DNA of 64,000 bases. It comes from Dendrophyllia cribrosa (taxonomy: Eukaryota; Cnidaria; Anthozoa; Scleractinia; Dendrophylliidae). Below the pieces are notes generated by a model. That model was not told where the DNA came from, made no database searches, and saw nothing but the letters and a program-made list of their open reading frames with translations. The DNA is taken from assembly GCA_024195265.1 (NCBI GenBank), contig JAJLRJ010000013.1, positions 14,502,822 through 14,566,821 on the forward strand, read 5' to 3'. Positions 52,801 through 59,501 of the stretch are shown here, in pieces (the first letter of the stretch is position 1; every line of letters begins with the position of its first letter). Position numbers and translations under genes: made by a program.

Positions 52801-53562
52801 TTCGGTAAAACAATGGAGGACCTCAGAAATCGAATCGACATGAAGTTTGTCCGGTCGCACGAGCAAGACAAGATTAGAAAGCTTATCGCAAGCCCACTGT
52901 TTACTAGAGCAGCGATCTTTGGAAGCAATCTGGCGGGTATCCAGATGCAGAGGGAGAAAATCCTCTTCAACCGCCCAGTCTACACAGGCATGTGCATCCT
53001 TGATCTCTCCAAAACACTGATGTACGACTTCCATTACAACCATCTCAAGCTGAAATATGGTCCGCGAGTAGACCTACTCTACACAGACACAGACTCCCTA
53101 CTCCTCGAGATCAAGACGGATGATGTCTACAAAGACATGGAGAACCTTCGGGACGAACTCTATGACACAAGCGATTATCCCAAGGACCATCCCTTGCACA
53201 GCCAGCTTAACAAGAAGGTCATCGGCAAGATGAAGGACGAGTGCGCGGGTAAGCCGATCTCGGAGGTTGTGTGTCTTCGCTCGAAGATGTACTCCATCCT
53301 TCTGGATGGCGACAAAAACATCAAGAAAGCAAAGGGCACCACCAAGGTTGTCACAAAGAAAGAGATCACCCACCAGAATTACAAGGACGCCCTCTTCGAT
53401 AGGAGAACCTTCAAGCACGGGATGGACAGGCTAAGAAGCAAAGGCCACCAAATCTTCGGTGAGCACATCACCAAGACAACGCTCTCTCCCTTTGACTCTA
53501 AGCGCTGGATCAAGGATGATGGTGTTCACACGCTGGCATACGGACACAAAGACACGCGCTAG
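49860..53562 (+). pseudogene. polB: Protein-primed type DNA polymerase B, broken
   Basis: Replicative family-B polymerase of Polinton/adintovirus type. The full frame would be ~1230 codons. Breaks: a frameshift soon after the start (before 49935), one near 50370, TAA at 50736-50738, TGA at 51513-51515 and a frameshift near 51870. The long N-terminal region ends in KQAIINVKN. A C2H2-like finger lies at 50716-50790 (HHCDRCL ... HLFYC). Exonuclease motifs are YADFES (~50888) and FHNLKGYD (~51570). After these come motif A DANNLYGWAMS (52302), motif B KLMNNSVFGK (~52780) and motif C YTDTDS (~53080). From 51870 to the end the frame is undamaged. Its stop overlaps the integrase stop. Confidence 0.9.
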
Positions 53563-54548
53563 AGCCCAGCTGGGGGCAACTGAGTGCCCGGCGGCACAAC
53601 CATCAACTCCTCACGAACAAACCCTCTCTTGGGCCCATCGTATAGATAATACACCACTGGCTCATTCGGCTTGGTGACAACTCTCTCAACGTTGAAGACC
53701 TTCAAAGACCAGATCGGATCGGTCGCACGCCTCCCACCCCCTTCTAGCTCACCAGGATAATAAAGATATCTCGCACTCACCCGGGGAGGGAGCTTCTTCT
53801 CATTCACCCCCACAGGCCTAGCATATGGAGTCGCGGGTTTGGAAGATATTGCTTTATCTTTGATTGATTGAGCGGGCTTCTTGCCAGTGAGTCTTGTTAC
53901 TTCATTGTTCAAGGCCGAGACAACCTCTGGCAGCCTTTTCACCCAAGCAGTCGAGCGGCTAGAAGGCATATTCATTTCAACAGCATACTGGTAACCAAAC
54001 AGTCTTTCAGCCAGGGTGCGATTGAATCTCTCCACAATTGCTTGGTCTCTGTGGATATCAACCCGCCCGCGGCGAATGGTCGTTTTGTTGTTTTCCATGG
54101 CCTTTGTCACAGCACCCATAAACTCTTTCCCAGGGTCAACTTGCAAGAGTTGCGGCCATTTCAAAGGCCCGCGCCTGTAAATCCGCGCAAACGCTTTAGC
54201 CACCTCTTCAGACTCTTTCGAAGTCAGAGGCTCTGCTGCTTTGAAACGGCTAGCCACATCAACAAGGGTTAATGCGTATTTGTAAATCTTTCTCCCGCGG
54301 GGAAGTTTGTCGTAGGGCAGGAAGAGAAGATCTGCTTTATGCACTGCATTGGGTGATGAGACATCAAACTTAGGTCGAGGGATAGCGCGTGGCGCTGGGA
54401 GGTAAACTTGCCAAAGGGCTTGTTTGACCAGCCATTTCTTTGCGACATCATCAGAGACCTTTGCCGCTGCAGCTAGCTTTTTCACAGCGGCAAGACCTTT
54501 CCAATACCCTTTCGGGCTGTAATAGATCTTAGAGAGTTTGGCCTCCAT
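53559..54548 (-). CDS. int: Retroviral-type integrase of the Polinton-like virus, 329 aa
   Basis: DDE integrase that inserts the viral genome into host DNA. I choose ATG 54548 (MEAKLSKIYYSP) rather than 54587 because a TATATATAC box lies only 5 bases upstream (54553-54561) and would be inside the longer frame. Catalytic residues: Asp in VHKADLLFLP (~73), Asp in LLQVDPGKEF (~138), Glu in DQAIVERFNRTL (~173), with 34 residues between the last two. The C-terminal part with RYLYYPGEL and VYYLYDGPKRGFV resembles a chromo-like or SH3-like tail. The frame is fully open. Convergent with polB, sharing CTAG at 53559-53562 for both stops. Confidence 0.9.
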   Translation of the reverse strand: MEAKLSKIYYSPKGYWKGLAAVKKLAAAAKVSDDVAKKWLVKQALWQVYLPAPRAIPRPKFDVSSPNAVHKADLLFLPYDKLPRGRKIYKYALTLVDVASRFKAAEPLTSKESEEVAKAFARIYRRGPLKWPQLLQVDPGKEFMGAVTKAMENNKTTIRRGRVDIHRDQAIVERFNRTLAERLFGYQYAVEMNMPSSRSTAWVKRLPEVVSALNNEVTRLTGKKPAQSIKDKAISSKPATPYARPVGVNEKKLPPRVSARYLYYPGELEGGGRRATDPIWSLKVFNVERVVTKPNEPVVYYLYDGPKRGFVREELMVVPPGTQLPPAGL

Positions 54549-54552
54549 AGGG

Positions 54553-54561
54553 GTATATATA
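54553..54561 (-). promoter_or_regulatory. TATATATAC box, integrase
   Basis: Followed by CCCT and ATG; this decides the integrase start. Confidence 0.6.
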
Positions 54562-54590
54562 GAGTTTATGAATCGGTGTATGCCCATGTC

Positions 54591-54950
54591 TTATGCGGCC
54601 GGAGATGTGTTCGGCCCACGGCTATGCTGTGCAAAGAAAATGCGCAGCTCTTCAATATCTCTGTCCACATCAATTTCTTCAAAACGGTCGGGATAAATGT
54701 TTCTAGCTAGTTCACGCGCTTTATGAACCGCTTGTTTTATTTCCTCAGTTTCTTGAGCCGTTAGGAATTTTATGAGTGTGCGAAGCAATTCCTGATTTTT
54801 TTCCGGCATGGATGTGGGCATTTCTTCAGCAAGTTTCTGAAGCACTTTCGCCACTTCCTCAGTTTGTTTATCCCGGGGGCATGTCGGTAAAAGGAGCAAC
54901 TGTTGCATAAGATCGTCACACTCTTCTTTAGAAAAGGCGGGCGTAGCCAT
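54591..54950 (-). CDS. Small helical viral protein, 119 aa, unknown
   Basis: ATG 54950 follows TATATATACC directly (box 54952-54960). The protein is mostly amphipathic helix, rich in Glu, Lys and Leu (ECDDLMQQLLLLP, TEEIKQAVHKARELARNIYP), with no membrane segment. Unrecognised. It lies between the integrase and a membrane protein gene and reads in the same direction; its stop is 42 bases before the integrase ATG. Confidence 0.6.
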   Translation of the reverse strand: MATPAFSKEECDDLMQQLLLLPTCPRDKQTEEVAKVLQKLAEEMPTSMPEKNQELLRTLIKFLTAQETEEIKQAVHKARELARNIYPDRFEEIDVDRDIEELRIFFAQHSRGPNTSPAA

Positions 54951-54951
54951 G

Positions 54952-54960
54952 GTATATATA
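54952..54960 (-). promoter_or_regulatory. TATATATAC box, 119-aa gene
   Basis: Adjacent to ATG 54950 with a one-base spacer. Confidence 0.6.
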
Positions 54961-54967
54961 TGTTTGT

Positions 54968-55405
54968 TTACAGAAAGCGATAAGCCGCATACCCACCCGC
55001 AAGCAGGGTGCCTCCAAGGAACACAAGTTCACCAGTCTGTTGTTGTGGGCTGGGCTTGTAGAAGTCCGAGAACTGAGGCTCTTTGTAGTCTTTGATTTGT
55101 TTATCTGGTTGTGTTTGGTGCATCTGGTTATACAAGACCAGGGCTTGGTCGGTGGTTTGGAAGTTTTTGCTAGCTTGGTGTTTAATCCGATCGTTGGCTG
55201 CAATCCAGTCGAGGAGCTTGGTGCGGTCCTTCTGGTATTTGGCGTAAGCAGCTTGGTATTGTTCCAGGGCGCGGTCATGCCGGATTTTCTCATCCACTGC
55301 TGCCTTTCCGTTATCACCAGACAGATATTTCGCGAGATAATTGCCGCCAGTGAAAGCTGCCGCATTAAGAACAGCGCCAAGGGCCATTATTGCAATCGAA
55401 GCCAT
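54968..55405 (-). CDS. Viral protein with hydrophobic ends and helical middle, 145 aa
   Basis: Starts MASIAIMALGAVLNAAAF, a hydrophobic N-terminus, and ends in another hydrophobic helix (LVFLGGTLLAGGYAAYRFL); between them is a charged coiled coil (HDRALEQYQAAYAKYQKDR) and the phrase PQFSDFYKPS. I recall this layout from a family repeated in cnidarian Polinton-like elements. A membrane-active virion protein is a reasonable guess, but the function is unknown. GTATAC lies at 55417-55422, 11 bases from the ATG. Confidence 0.68.
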   Translation of the reverse strand: MASIAIMALGAVLNAAAFTGGNYLAKYLSGDNGKAAVDEKIRHDRALEQYQAAYAKYQKDRTKLLDWIAANDRIKHQASKNFQTTDQALVLYNQMHQTQPDKQIKDYKEPQFSDFYKPSPQQQTGELVFLGGTLLAGGYAAYRFL

Positions 55406-55416
55406 TGTGGTCGTGT

Positions 55417-55422
55417 GTATAC
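55417..55422 (-). promoter_or_regulatory. GTATAC box, 145-aa gene
   Basis: Core of the box with a longer spacer to ATG 55405 (ACACGACCACA). Confidence 0.5.
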
Positions 55423-55432
55423 AATATGTTTT

Positions 55433-55654
55433 TTACATGTTGTCTGGGAGGATTTTCTGATCCTCGAGATATTTCTTCAGCGCGATGCTGCCAGCCGTGA
55501 CGGCTGTGAACTTAACGTAGTTCATCAAGCTTGCACTGGGGTCGGCAGTGAAGTTTTCTTTGATGGTCTTTTTCCCAATCCAACCAATACCAGCGACAAG
55601 GCCAGTGATTGTTGCGGCGTCGAGGATAGACTTCACAAGCTTGTTGTCAGACAT
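55433..55654 (-). CDS. Small viral membrane protein, 73 aa
   Basis: MSDNKLVKSILDAATITGLV starts a hydrophobic helix (to ~residue 27); a second weaker hydrophobic stretch is FTAVTAGSIALKKYL. It resembles small proteins that recur in cnidarian elements of this type, usually next to the previous gene. GTATAC at 55667-55672 lies 12 bases before the ATG. Confidence 0.62.
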   Translation of the reverse strand: MSDNKLVKSILDAATITGLVAGIGWIGKKTIKENFTADPSASLMNYVKFTAVTAGSIALKKYLEDQKILPDNM

Positions 55655-55666
55655 GGTTTGTGCCCA

Positions 55667-55672
55667 GTATAC
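55667..55672 (-). promoter_or_regulatory. GTATAC box, 73-aa gene
   Basis: Followed by TGGGCACAAACC and ATG 55654. Confidence 0.5.
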
Positions 55673-55701
55673 ATATGATTTTTATTTTTTCTGACTCAGA
55701 C

Positions 55702-55911
55702 TCAGGCCTCAGCATCGGCATTGGGGTTCCTCGGGCTCAGGCCCGGCTCAGGCTCAGGCTCGGGCTCGGGTACGAACACATACTTGGGCGGCTCGTTGTG
55801 TCTGTTCATTGCCAATCCGAGAACTGTTTTAACGGAGGCCACGCTAAGTTTGCCCCAAAAAAGCACACCTCCGATTGCAGCACCAGTCATGATCCCCTGT
55901 AAAAAATCCAT
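55702..55911 (-). CDS. Small viral membrane protein with PE repeat tail, 69 aa
   Basis: One N-terminal hydrophobic helix (LQGIMTGAAIGGVLFWGK) and a tail of alternating Pro-Glu (PEPEPEPEPG). An ATATATAC box (55917-55924) lies 5 bases before the ATG. Unrecognised beyond its context among structural genes. Confidence 0.55.
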   Translation of the reverse strand: MDFLQGIMTGAAIGGVLFWGKLSVASVKTVLGLAMNRHNEPPKYVFVPEPEPEPEPGLSPRNPNADAEA

Positions 55912-56413
55912 GTCCAGTATATATGTGATTTTTATTCCATTTTTTAATTCCTTGTCTTATCGGAATTCGAGATGGGGGTGGTGCAGCGGGTGTGGCTGCT
56001 GGTGTGGCTGCTGGTGTGTTTGCTGGTGTTACTGGTGTGTTAGATTTACGTCCAAGCCCTTGCATCATGGCTTCGCGTTGGTAATAAACACCAGCAAGAG
56101 AGACAGCCAACCCTCCAAACCCCAGAATATAAAAGATTGAGTTGCTGTCGCTGTCACTTGTTGTGTCACTTGTTGCCCCACTTGTTGTGTCACTTGTTGC
56201 CCCACTTGTTGATGGTGCAGGCTTTTGTTCTTCGGCCTTTTTCTTTGCTTCACGGGCCAGGCGGTTGCGTTCTGCTAGCCTTTTGCCAGAAGCAATGCGG
56301 CCGGGGTTCTTTTCTGTTGCAGGCTTTGTTTTCGGGGCCTCAGAGGTAACATGTGCAGGTGTTGGAGTTGGAGTTGGAGTTTCTTCAGGTATCGTCTCGA
56401 GTGGTGTTGCCAT
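55844..56413 (-). CDS. Viral single-pass membrane protein, up to 189 aa
   Basis: ATG 56413 follows TATATATACCCACG (box 56419-56427). The N-terminus is Thr/Pro-rich; a basic segment GRIASGKRLAERNRLAREAK resembles a K-R-x2-x-GKRLAE motif I associate with these elements. A Ser/Thr-rich linker follows, then a membrane helix (FYILGFGGLAVSLAGVYY) and an Ala/Pro-repeat tail. The last ~23 residues overlap the start of the next gene in another frame, so the natural stop may have been lost by a small indel. Confidence 0.62.
   Translation of the reverse strand: MATPLETIPEETPTPTPTPAHVTSEAPKTKPATEKNPGRIASGKRLAERNRLAREAKKKAEEQKPAPSTSGATSDTTSGATSDTTSDSDSNSIFYILGFGGLAVSLAGVYYQREAMMQGLGRKSNTPVTPANTPAATPAATPAAPPPSRIPIRQGIKKWNKNHIYTGHGFFTGDHDWCCNRRCAFLGQT
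55917..55924 (-). promoter_or_regulatory. ATATATAC box, 69-aa gene
   Basis: Followed by TGGAC and ATG 55911; lies inside the overlapping tail of the upstream frame. Confidence 0.55.
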
Positions 56414-56418
56414 CGTGG

Positions 56419-56427
56419 GTATATATA
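56419..56427 (-). promoter_or_regulatory. TATATATAC box, 189-aa gene
   Basis: Followed by CCACG and ATG 56413. Confidence 0.6.
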
Positions 56428-56505
56428 TGATTTTTTAATTTATCTTGTGATAGGTGTGCTGATAAGTGTGCTGCCAGGTTCCAGCCAGGTTCCAGCCAGG
56501 TTCCT

Positions 56506-57123
56506 TCAAGGTTCCTGCGAGGTCAACACAGGTCCCAGTTCAACTTCATCAAAGCCCTCAAGTGGGTAACCTTCACTGTCTCTGGTTGGATGTGTGGATT
56601 GATCTTCCAAAACAATTAAGTCAGCCTTGTCAGGATCTCGTTCAAACTTGATGCGGTTTGTTGTGATGAGAGCAGCATTGGCAAGCGCCAGCCATCGTCC
56701 GCATCGCAGGGCAAGACCCCCAGCAAGCTTTGCCAGCTCCTGGTTGATGATGTAGTTGTTCTTGAGTTCTTGCTGCAACTCCGCCACATCATCAATCGGG
56801 ACCACCATACCAACGCCTTTGGTCACGAGCGTGATGGCTGAATCAATTAGGGATTCGGTCGTCTTGTTGCCGACGTAGGCCTCGTACCTTTTGCAGTACT
56901 TCTCAACGTCCTTATCTGACAACCGCGCCACATGATCGTGTGTGAGCTGCACGCCGATAGCTTCTTTTGCCTTGCCAGTTGAAACAAGGATTGAAAGACT
57001 CTCACGTTTGGCAGGAATGCCATTGTCACCAATTAGCCCTGTGGGAGGTGCGGCACCAGGGGTGGCCTCCAGCATCTGCATTACTTCGTTCAAGGCCTGG
57101 TCTTCAGCGGCTTCTGCCATCAT
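56506..57123 (-). CDS. Conserved Polinton-like protein, 205 aa, probable virion component
   Basis: Start taken at ATG 57123 (MMAEAAED), 4 bases after GTATAC (57128-57133), not at the in-frame codon 57198. The core reads GVQLTHDHVARLSDKDVEKY, then KTTESLIDSAITLV and LALRCGRWLALANAALITTN. I recall a family with this GVQLT ... LS.KDVEKY.KRYE pattern in animal Polinton-like and adintovirus elements. It is helical with a moderately hydrophobic second half. Role unproven; its place among capsid genes suggests a minor structural protein. Upstream of the start is a short leader, and downstream the frame ends cleanly. Confidence 0.68.
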   Translation of the reverse strand: MMAEAAEDQALNEVMQMLEATPGAAPPTGLIGDNGIPAKRESLSILVSTGKAKEAIGVQLTHDHVARLSDKDVEKYCKRYEAYVGNKTTESLIDSAITLVTKGVGMVVPIDDVAELQQELKNNYIINQELAKLAGGLALRCGRWLALANAALITTNRIKFERDPDKADLIVLEDQSTHPTRDSEGYPLEGFDEVELGPVLTSQEP

Positions 57124-57127
57124 CAGG

Positions 57128-57133
57128 GTATAC
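57128..57133 (-). promoter_or_regulatory. GTATAC box, 205-aa gene
   Basis: Followed by CCTG and two consecutive ATGs (57123 and 57120); decides the start. Confidence 0.55.
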
Positions 57134-57148
57134 ATATGTGTTTGTTTT

Positions 57149-57388
57149 TTATTTTTCAATAATTCTCTTGATGTCGGGTAAAAGAGTTTCAAGCTCACGT
57201 ATAAGCCCCGCCGTGGTGTCTGGCATAGAATTCAACCGCAATGGATATCTGTTGAGAAGCATGAGGCGCAGATCTTCCTCGCCAGCGGCTTTGATAATTT
57301 TGTTTTGCGCATCAAGTGTGTGTTTGTGCAATTCATCCAAAAGCTGTGAAAGCACACACAGTTTGTGTAGGCTGGTTAGCGCATTCAT
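57149..57388 (-). CDS. Small helical viral protein, 79 aa
   Basis: ATG 57388 lies directly after ATATATACC (box 57390-57397). Leucine-rich helix (LHKLCVLSQLLDELHKHTLD) and a charged C-terminus (ELETLLPDIKRIIEK). Unrecognised; compact coiled-coil protein by appearance. Confidence 0.55.
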   Translation of the reverse strand: MNALTSLHKLCVLSQLLDELHKHTLDAQNKIIKAAGEEDLRLMLLNRYPLRLNSMPDTTAGLIRELETLLPDIKRIIEK

Positions 57389-57389
57389 G

Positions 57390-57397
57390 GTATATAT
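57390..57397 (-). promoter_or_regulatory. ATATATAC box, 79-aa gene
   Basis: One base before ATG 57388. Confidence 0.6.
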
Positions 57398-57429
57398 GTG
57401 TGTTTATATATTTGTGTGGCTGTGTGTGT

Positions 57430-58035
57430 TTAAACTTTGTACTCAATTCCATACGGGTGTCTAAGAGAGAAAACCAGGTGGGAGAACTTGCGGGATTTGA
57501 GCCTTGCAATAAGCTCTTTGTACTCCTCATGGGAGAGCTCGCCGGCATAGTCTTCGAAGATGGCCTTGGTGGTCTTGCTGGAGGGCGTGTAAAAGAGCAC
57601 AATCGCTGCAATGTTATCACGATATGGCTTGGCAATGCTGGTGATCTGCTGGGTCAAGACCCACACGGATATGCCGTCATGCCTTGCGCTGAACCCCAGA
57701 TTGACCAGCTGACTCGTGCGGCCTTTGACATCTTTGGAGGCGGCGCAGTCATCTAGAATGAATAAAGTGTTGGTGCATGTGAAAAAGAAGCTCGCCAGCT
57801 TCAACCAGGCTTCGATCTCATGCTGTTGGCAGACAATCACGAAGATGTGCGGATCGCGGTTCACGAAGCCATCGTATGTCTTGTTCTTGACAAATGTGGG
57901 GCAGAATAAAACGATGTAATCAAAACAACCCCTAAAGGGGCCTCGCAGTTGGGAGAGAAGATACTGTGTCTTGCCAGAGTTAGTGGGGCCCACGATTAGT
58001 GCGTTGAATGGCAGCTTTCTTGGGTCCATAACCAA
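57430..58035 (-). CDS. A32-like viral DNA-packaging ATPase
   Basis: FtsK/HerA-type ATPase that drives genome packaging in double-jelly-roll viruses. Walker A GPTNSGKT at residues 16-23, Walker B TLFILDDC, then a sensor-like region VWVLTQQITS. Only ~10 residues precede the conserved core, shorter than usual, and no TATATAC box is found at this start. The box is instead upstream of the overlapping frame at 58186, so the real gene probably began there (see that entry). Core intact. Confidence 0.85.
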   Translation of the reverse strand: MVMDPRKLPFNALIVGPTNSGKTQYLLSQLRGPFRGCFDYIVLFCPTFVKNKTYDGFVNRDPHIFVIVCQQHEIEAWLKLASFFFTCTNTLFILDDCAASKDVKGRTSQLVNLGFSARHDGISVWVLTQQITSIAKPYRDNIAAIVLFYTPSSKTTKAIFEDYAGELSHEEYKELIARLKSRKFSHLVFSLRHPYGIEYKV

Positions 58036-58186
58036 CCGCTATATTAGTTGGTTTGTAAACTGGTGGGGAGGGGGCCTTTGCCAGAAGTCTTTGTATTTCA
58101 TTGTGTGATAATGGTCCGGTGGATGGCAGTGGAGCCGGCTTGGCATAGAAGTTGATCTTGTTTGTGGTTTGTTGTTTTGTGGCCAT
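57980..58186 (-). CDS. Short viral frame, likely the N-terminus of the packaging ATPase
   Basis: ATG 58186 directly follows ATATATACC (box 58188-58195). It encodes Pro-rich sequence (NKINFYAKPAPLPSTGP) and KPTNIAVGYG, then runs over the ATPase start in another frame (56 bp overlap). From 58186 to the ATPase stop is 757 bp, one base more than a whole number of codons, so a single-base frameshift would unite them. Alternatively it is a separate 68-aa protein overlapping the ATPase. Confidence 0.5.
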   Translation of the reverse strand: MATKQQTTNKINFYAKPAPLPSTGPLSHNEIQRLLAKAPSPPVYKPTNIAVGYGPKKAAIQRTNRGPH

Positions 58187-58187
58187 G

Positions 58188-58195
58188 GTATATAT
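58188..58195 (-). promoter_or_regulatory. ATATATAC box, ATPase unit
   Basis: Directly before ATG 58186. Confidence 0.6.
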
Positions 58196-58207
58196 GTAAA
58201 TTTATAC

Positions 58208-59458
58208 TTAGTACTGTACAGATTCCAGCTGCTTGCCCAAGATGTTCATCTGTGAGTCTGAGATGGTGAAGATGTGGCAGTTTGCGGTTCCCGAACCTTT
58301 ACCGTCTTGTTCGATCTCGAGTTGCACGCCATCCTGTGTGTTGACGAGCCGTTGGCCGTTGCCGTGCAGGGCTGTGTCTGCCATGGACCGCAGGTCAATC
58401 CAGAGACCAAACTTGTTGCCTGTGAGATATTTTGTCAGGTTCATGTTAGGCCTGCCGTCCGTGTGTGGGGTAAAATGCCGGGTTATCTCTCTCCACATGT
58501 CAGTACCACTGATGCCCTCGTTGTAGATCCTGTTTGGGACCCCGTTGACTGTGACCTTAACTTTGGTGATGTCGGGGTTGAAATAGCTCTCAGAGTCCCT
58601 GGCACCCGCTACATAGGGATTGATGAACAGCAAGAGGATGCCCTTGAGAGACCGGCGCTGTGGGTTAACCCGAAGATTCATCCGAGTGTCAACGCCTTTT
58701 GTGAAGGGATGCACCCGATCTCGCATTACGAGGTCATAAGCGAACTCCTTACCACTAGTGTAAGCGCTTGTTGCTTCGTCGGCCAGACTCTTACTTCTGA
58801 TCGTCTCATACTCCAGCTGGATGTTTTCCAACTTGTACACGAGCTTGCTTGTATCTGAGCCATGGACAACTTGGCTTGCGGGAGCGAGGGTTAGTTCGAA
58901 GACCAGATCATTGAATAATGCTTGAGGATATATGATTCCGTGATCAGTTAAGATTTGGTGATCCAGTTTGATGCGATACTTATTCTTGTATATTGTCTCA
59001 AGCTTGTTTTCCGCATCCACGCCTGAGGTCGGCTTGTCGCCAGCACCAGAGCGAATCTTACACAAACCCACACTCTGGATGCCCTCCATAAGCATATTTT
59101 CCTGCTCATCGGTTGATTTGAATAAGTCTTCGAAGATCTTGTAGATGTCGTACCCAACCGTGTCCTGGACAGTGGTGGCGGCAAACTTTACAACGAACCT
59201 GTCCACCAGGGCCCGAGAAACATTTTGCACGAGATAATTGTTAGCGTGGCCGCCGGCTAGGTTGATGTTAAACACCAGTGCAAGTGAGTCGGACACAATG
59301 ACATCGTGCTCGCCCAGCTTGGGCACCGAGACGTACAGTGTCTCACCGGGATTGGCCTCAGAAGGGTTGAATGTGATGCGCTTGACGGTTCGCTCTGCCT
59401 TCATGGCGCCCAGTGTCTTTTCACTGTGAGATGGAAGTAGATTCGGTTGCACAGCCAT
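58208..59458 (-). CDS. mcp: Major capsid protein, double jelly-roll type, 416 aa
   Basis: Complete frame; ATG 59458 follows ATATATACC (box 59460-59467). The protein is strand-rich with no membrane segment and has the length expected for compact double-jelly-roll capsid proteins. I recognise characteristic stretches from the cnidarian Polinton-like family: LEYETIRSKSLADEATSAY, RRSLKGILLLFINPYVAGAR, FNPDITKVKVTVNG, FGLWIDLRSMADTALHG and the C-terminal CHIFTISDSQMNILGKQLES. Neighbouring packaging ATPase supports the call. No break is visible, so this gene is better preserved than the polymerase. Confidence 0.86.
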   Translation of the reverse strand: MAVQPNLLPSHSEKTLGAMKAERTVKRITFNPSEANPGETLYVSVPKLGEHDVIVSDSLALVFNINLAGGHANNYLVQNVSRALVDRFVVKFAATTVQDTVGYDIYKIFEDLFKSTDEQENMLMEGIQSVGLCKIRSGAGDKPTSGVDAENKLETIYKNKYRIKLDHQILTDHGIIYPQALFNDLVFELTLAPASQVVHGSDTSKLVYKLENIQLEYETIRSKSLADEATSAYTSGKEFAYDLVMRDRVHPFTKGVDTRMNLRVNPQRRSLKGILLLFINPYVAGARDSESYFNPDITKVKVTVNGVPNRIYNEGISGTDMWREITRHFTPHTDGRPNMNLTKYLTGNKFGLWIDLRSMADTALHGNGQRLVNTQDGVQLEIEQDGKGSGTANCHIFTISDSQMNILGKQLESVQY

Positions 59459-59501
59459 GGTATATATTTGTGTTTTTAAAATTTATTTTTATATACCCAC
59501 G
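59459..59501. promoter_or_regulatory. Bidirectional viral promoter, capsid/coiled-coil genes
   Basis: 43 bp between divergent ATGs contain ATATATAC toward the capsid gene (59460-59467) and TATATAC toward the plus-strand gene (59490-59496), separated by T/A-rich sequence. Confidence 0.62.

Noticed and set aside
53868..54272. 134-codon plus-strand frame opposite integrase
   Set aside because: Shadow of the integrase gene; no TATATAC box or independent features.
54549..54587. Upstream integrase start at 54587
   Set aside because: It would place the TATATATAC box inside the coding sequence; the start at 54548 fits the pattern of all neighbours.
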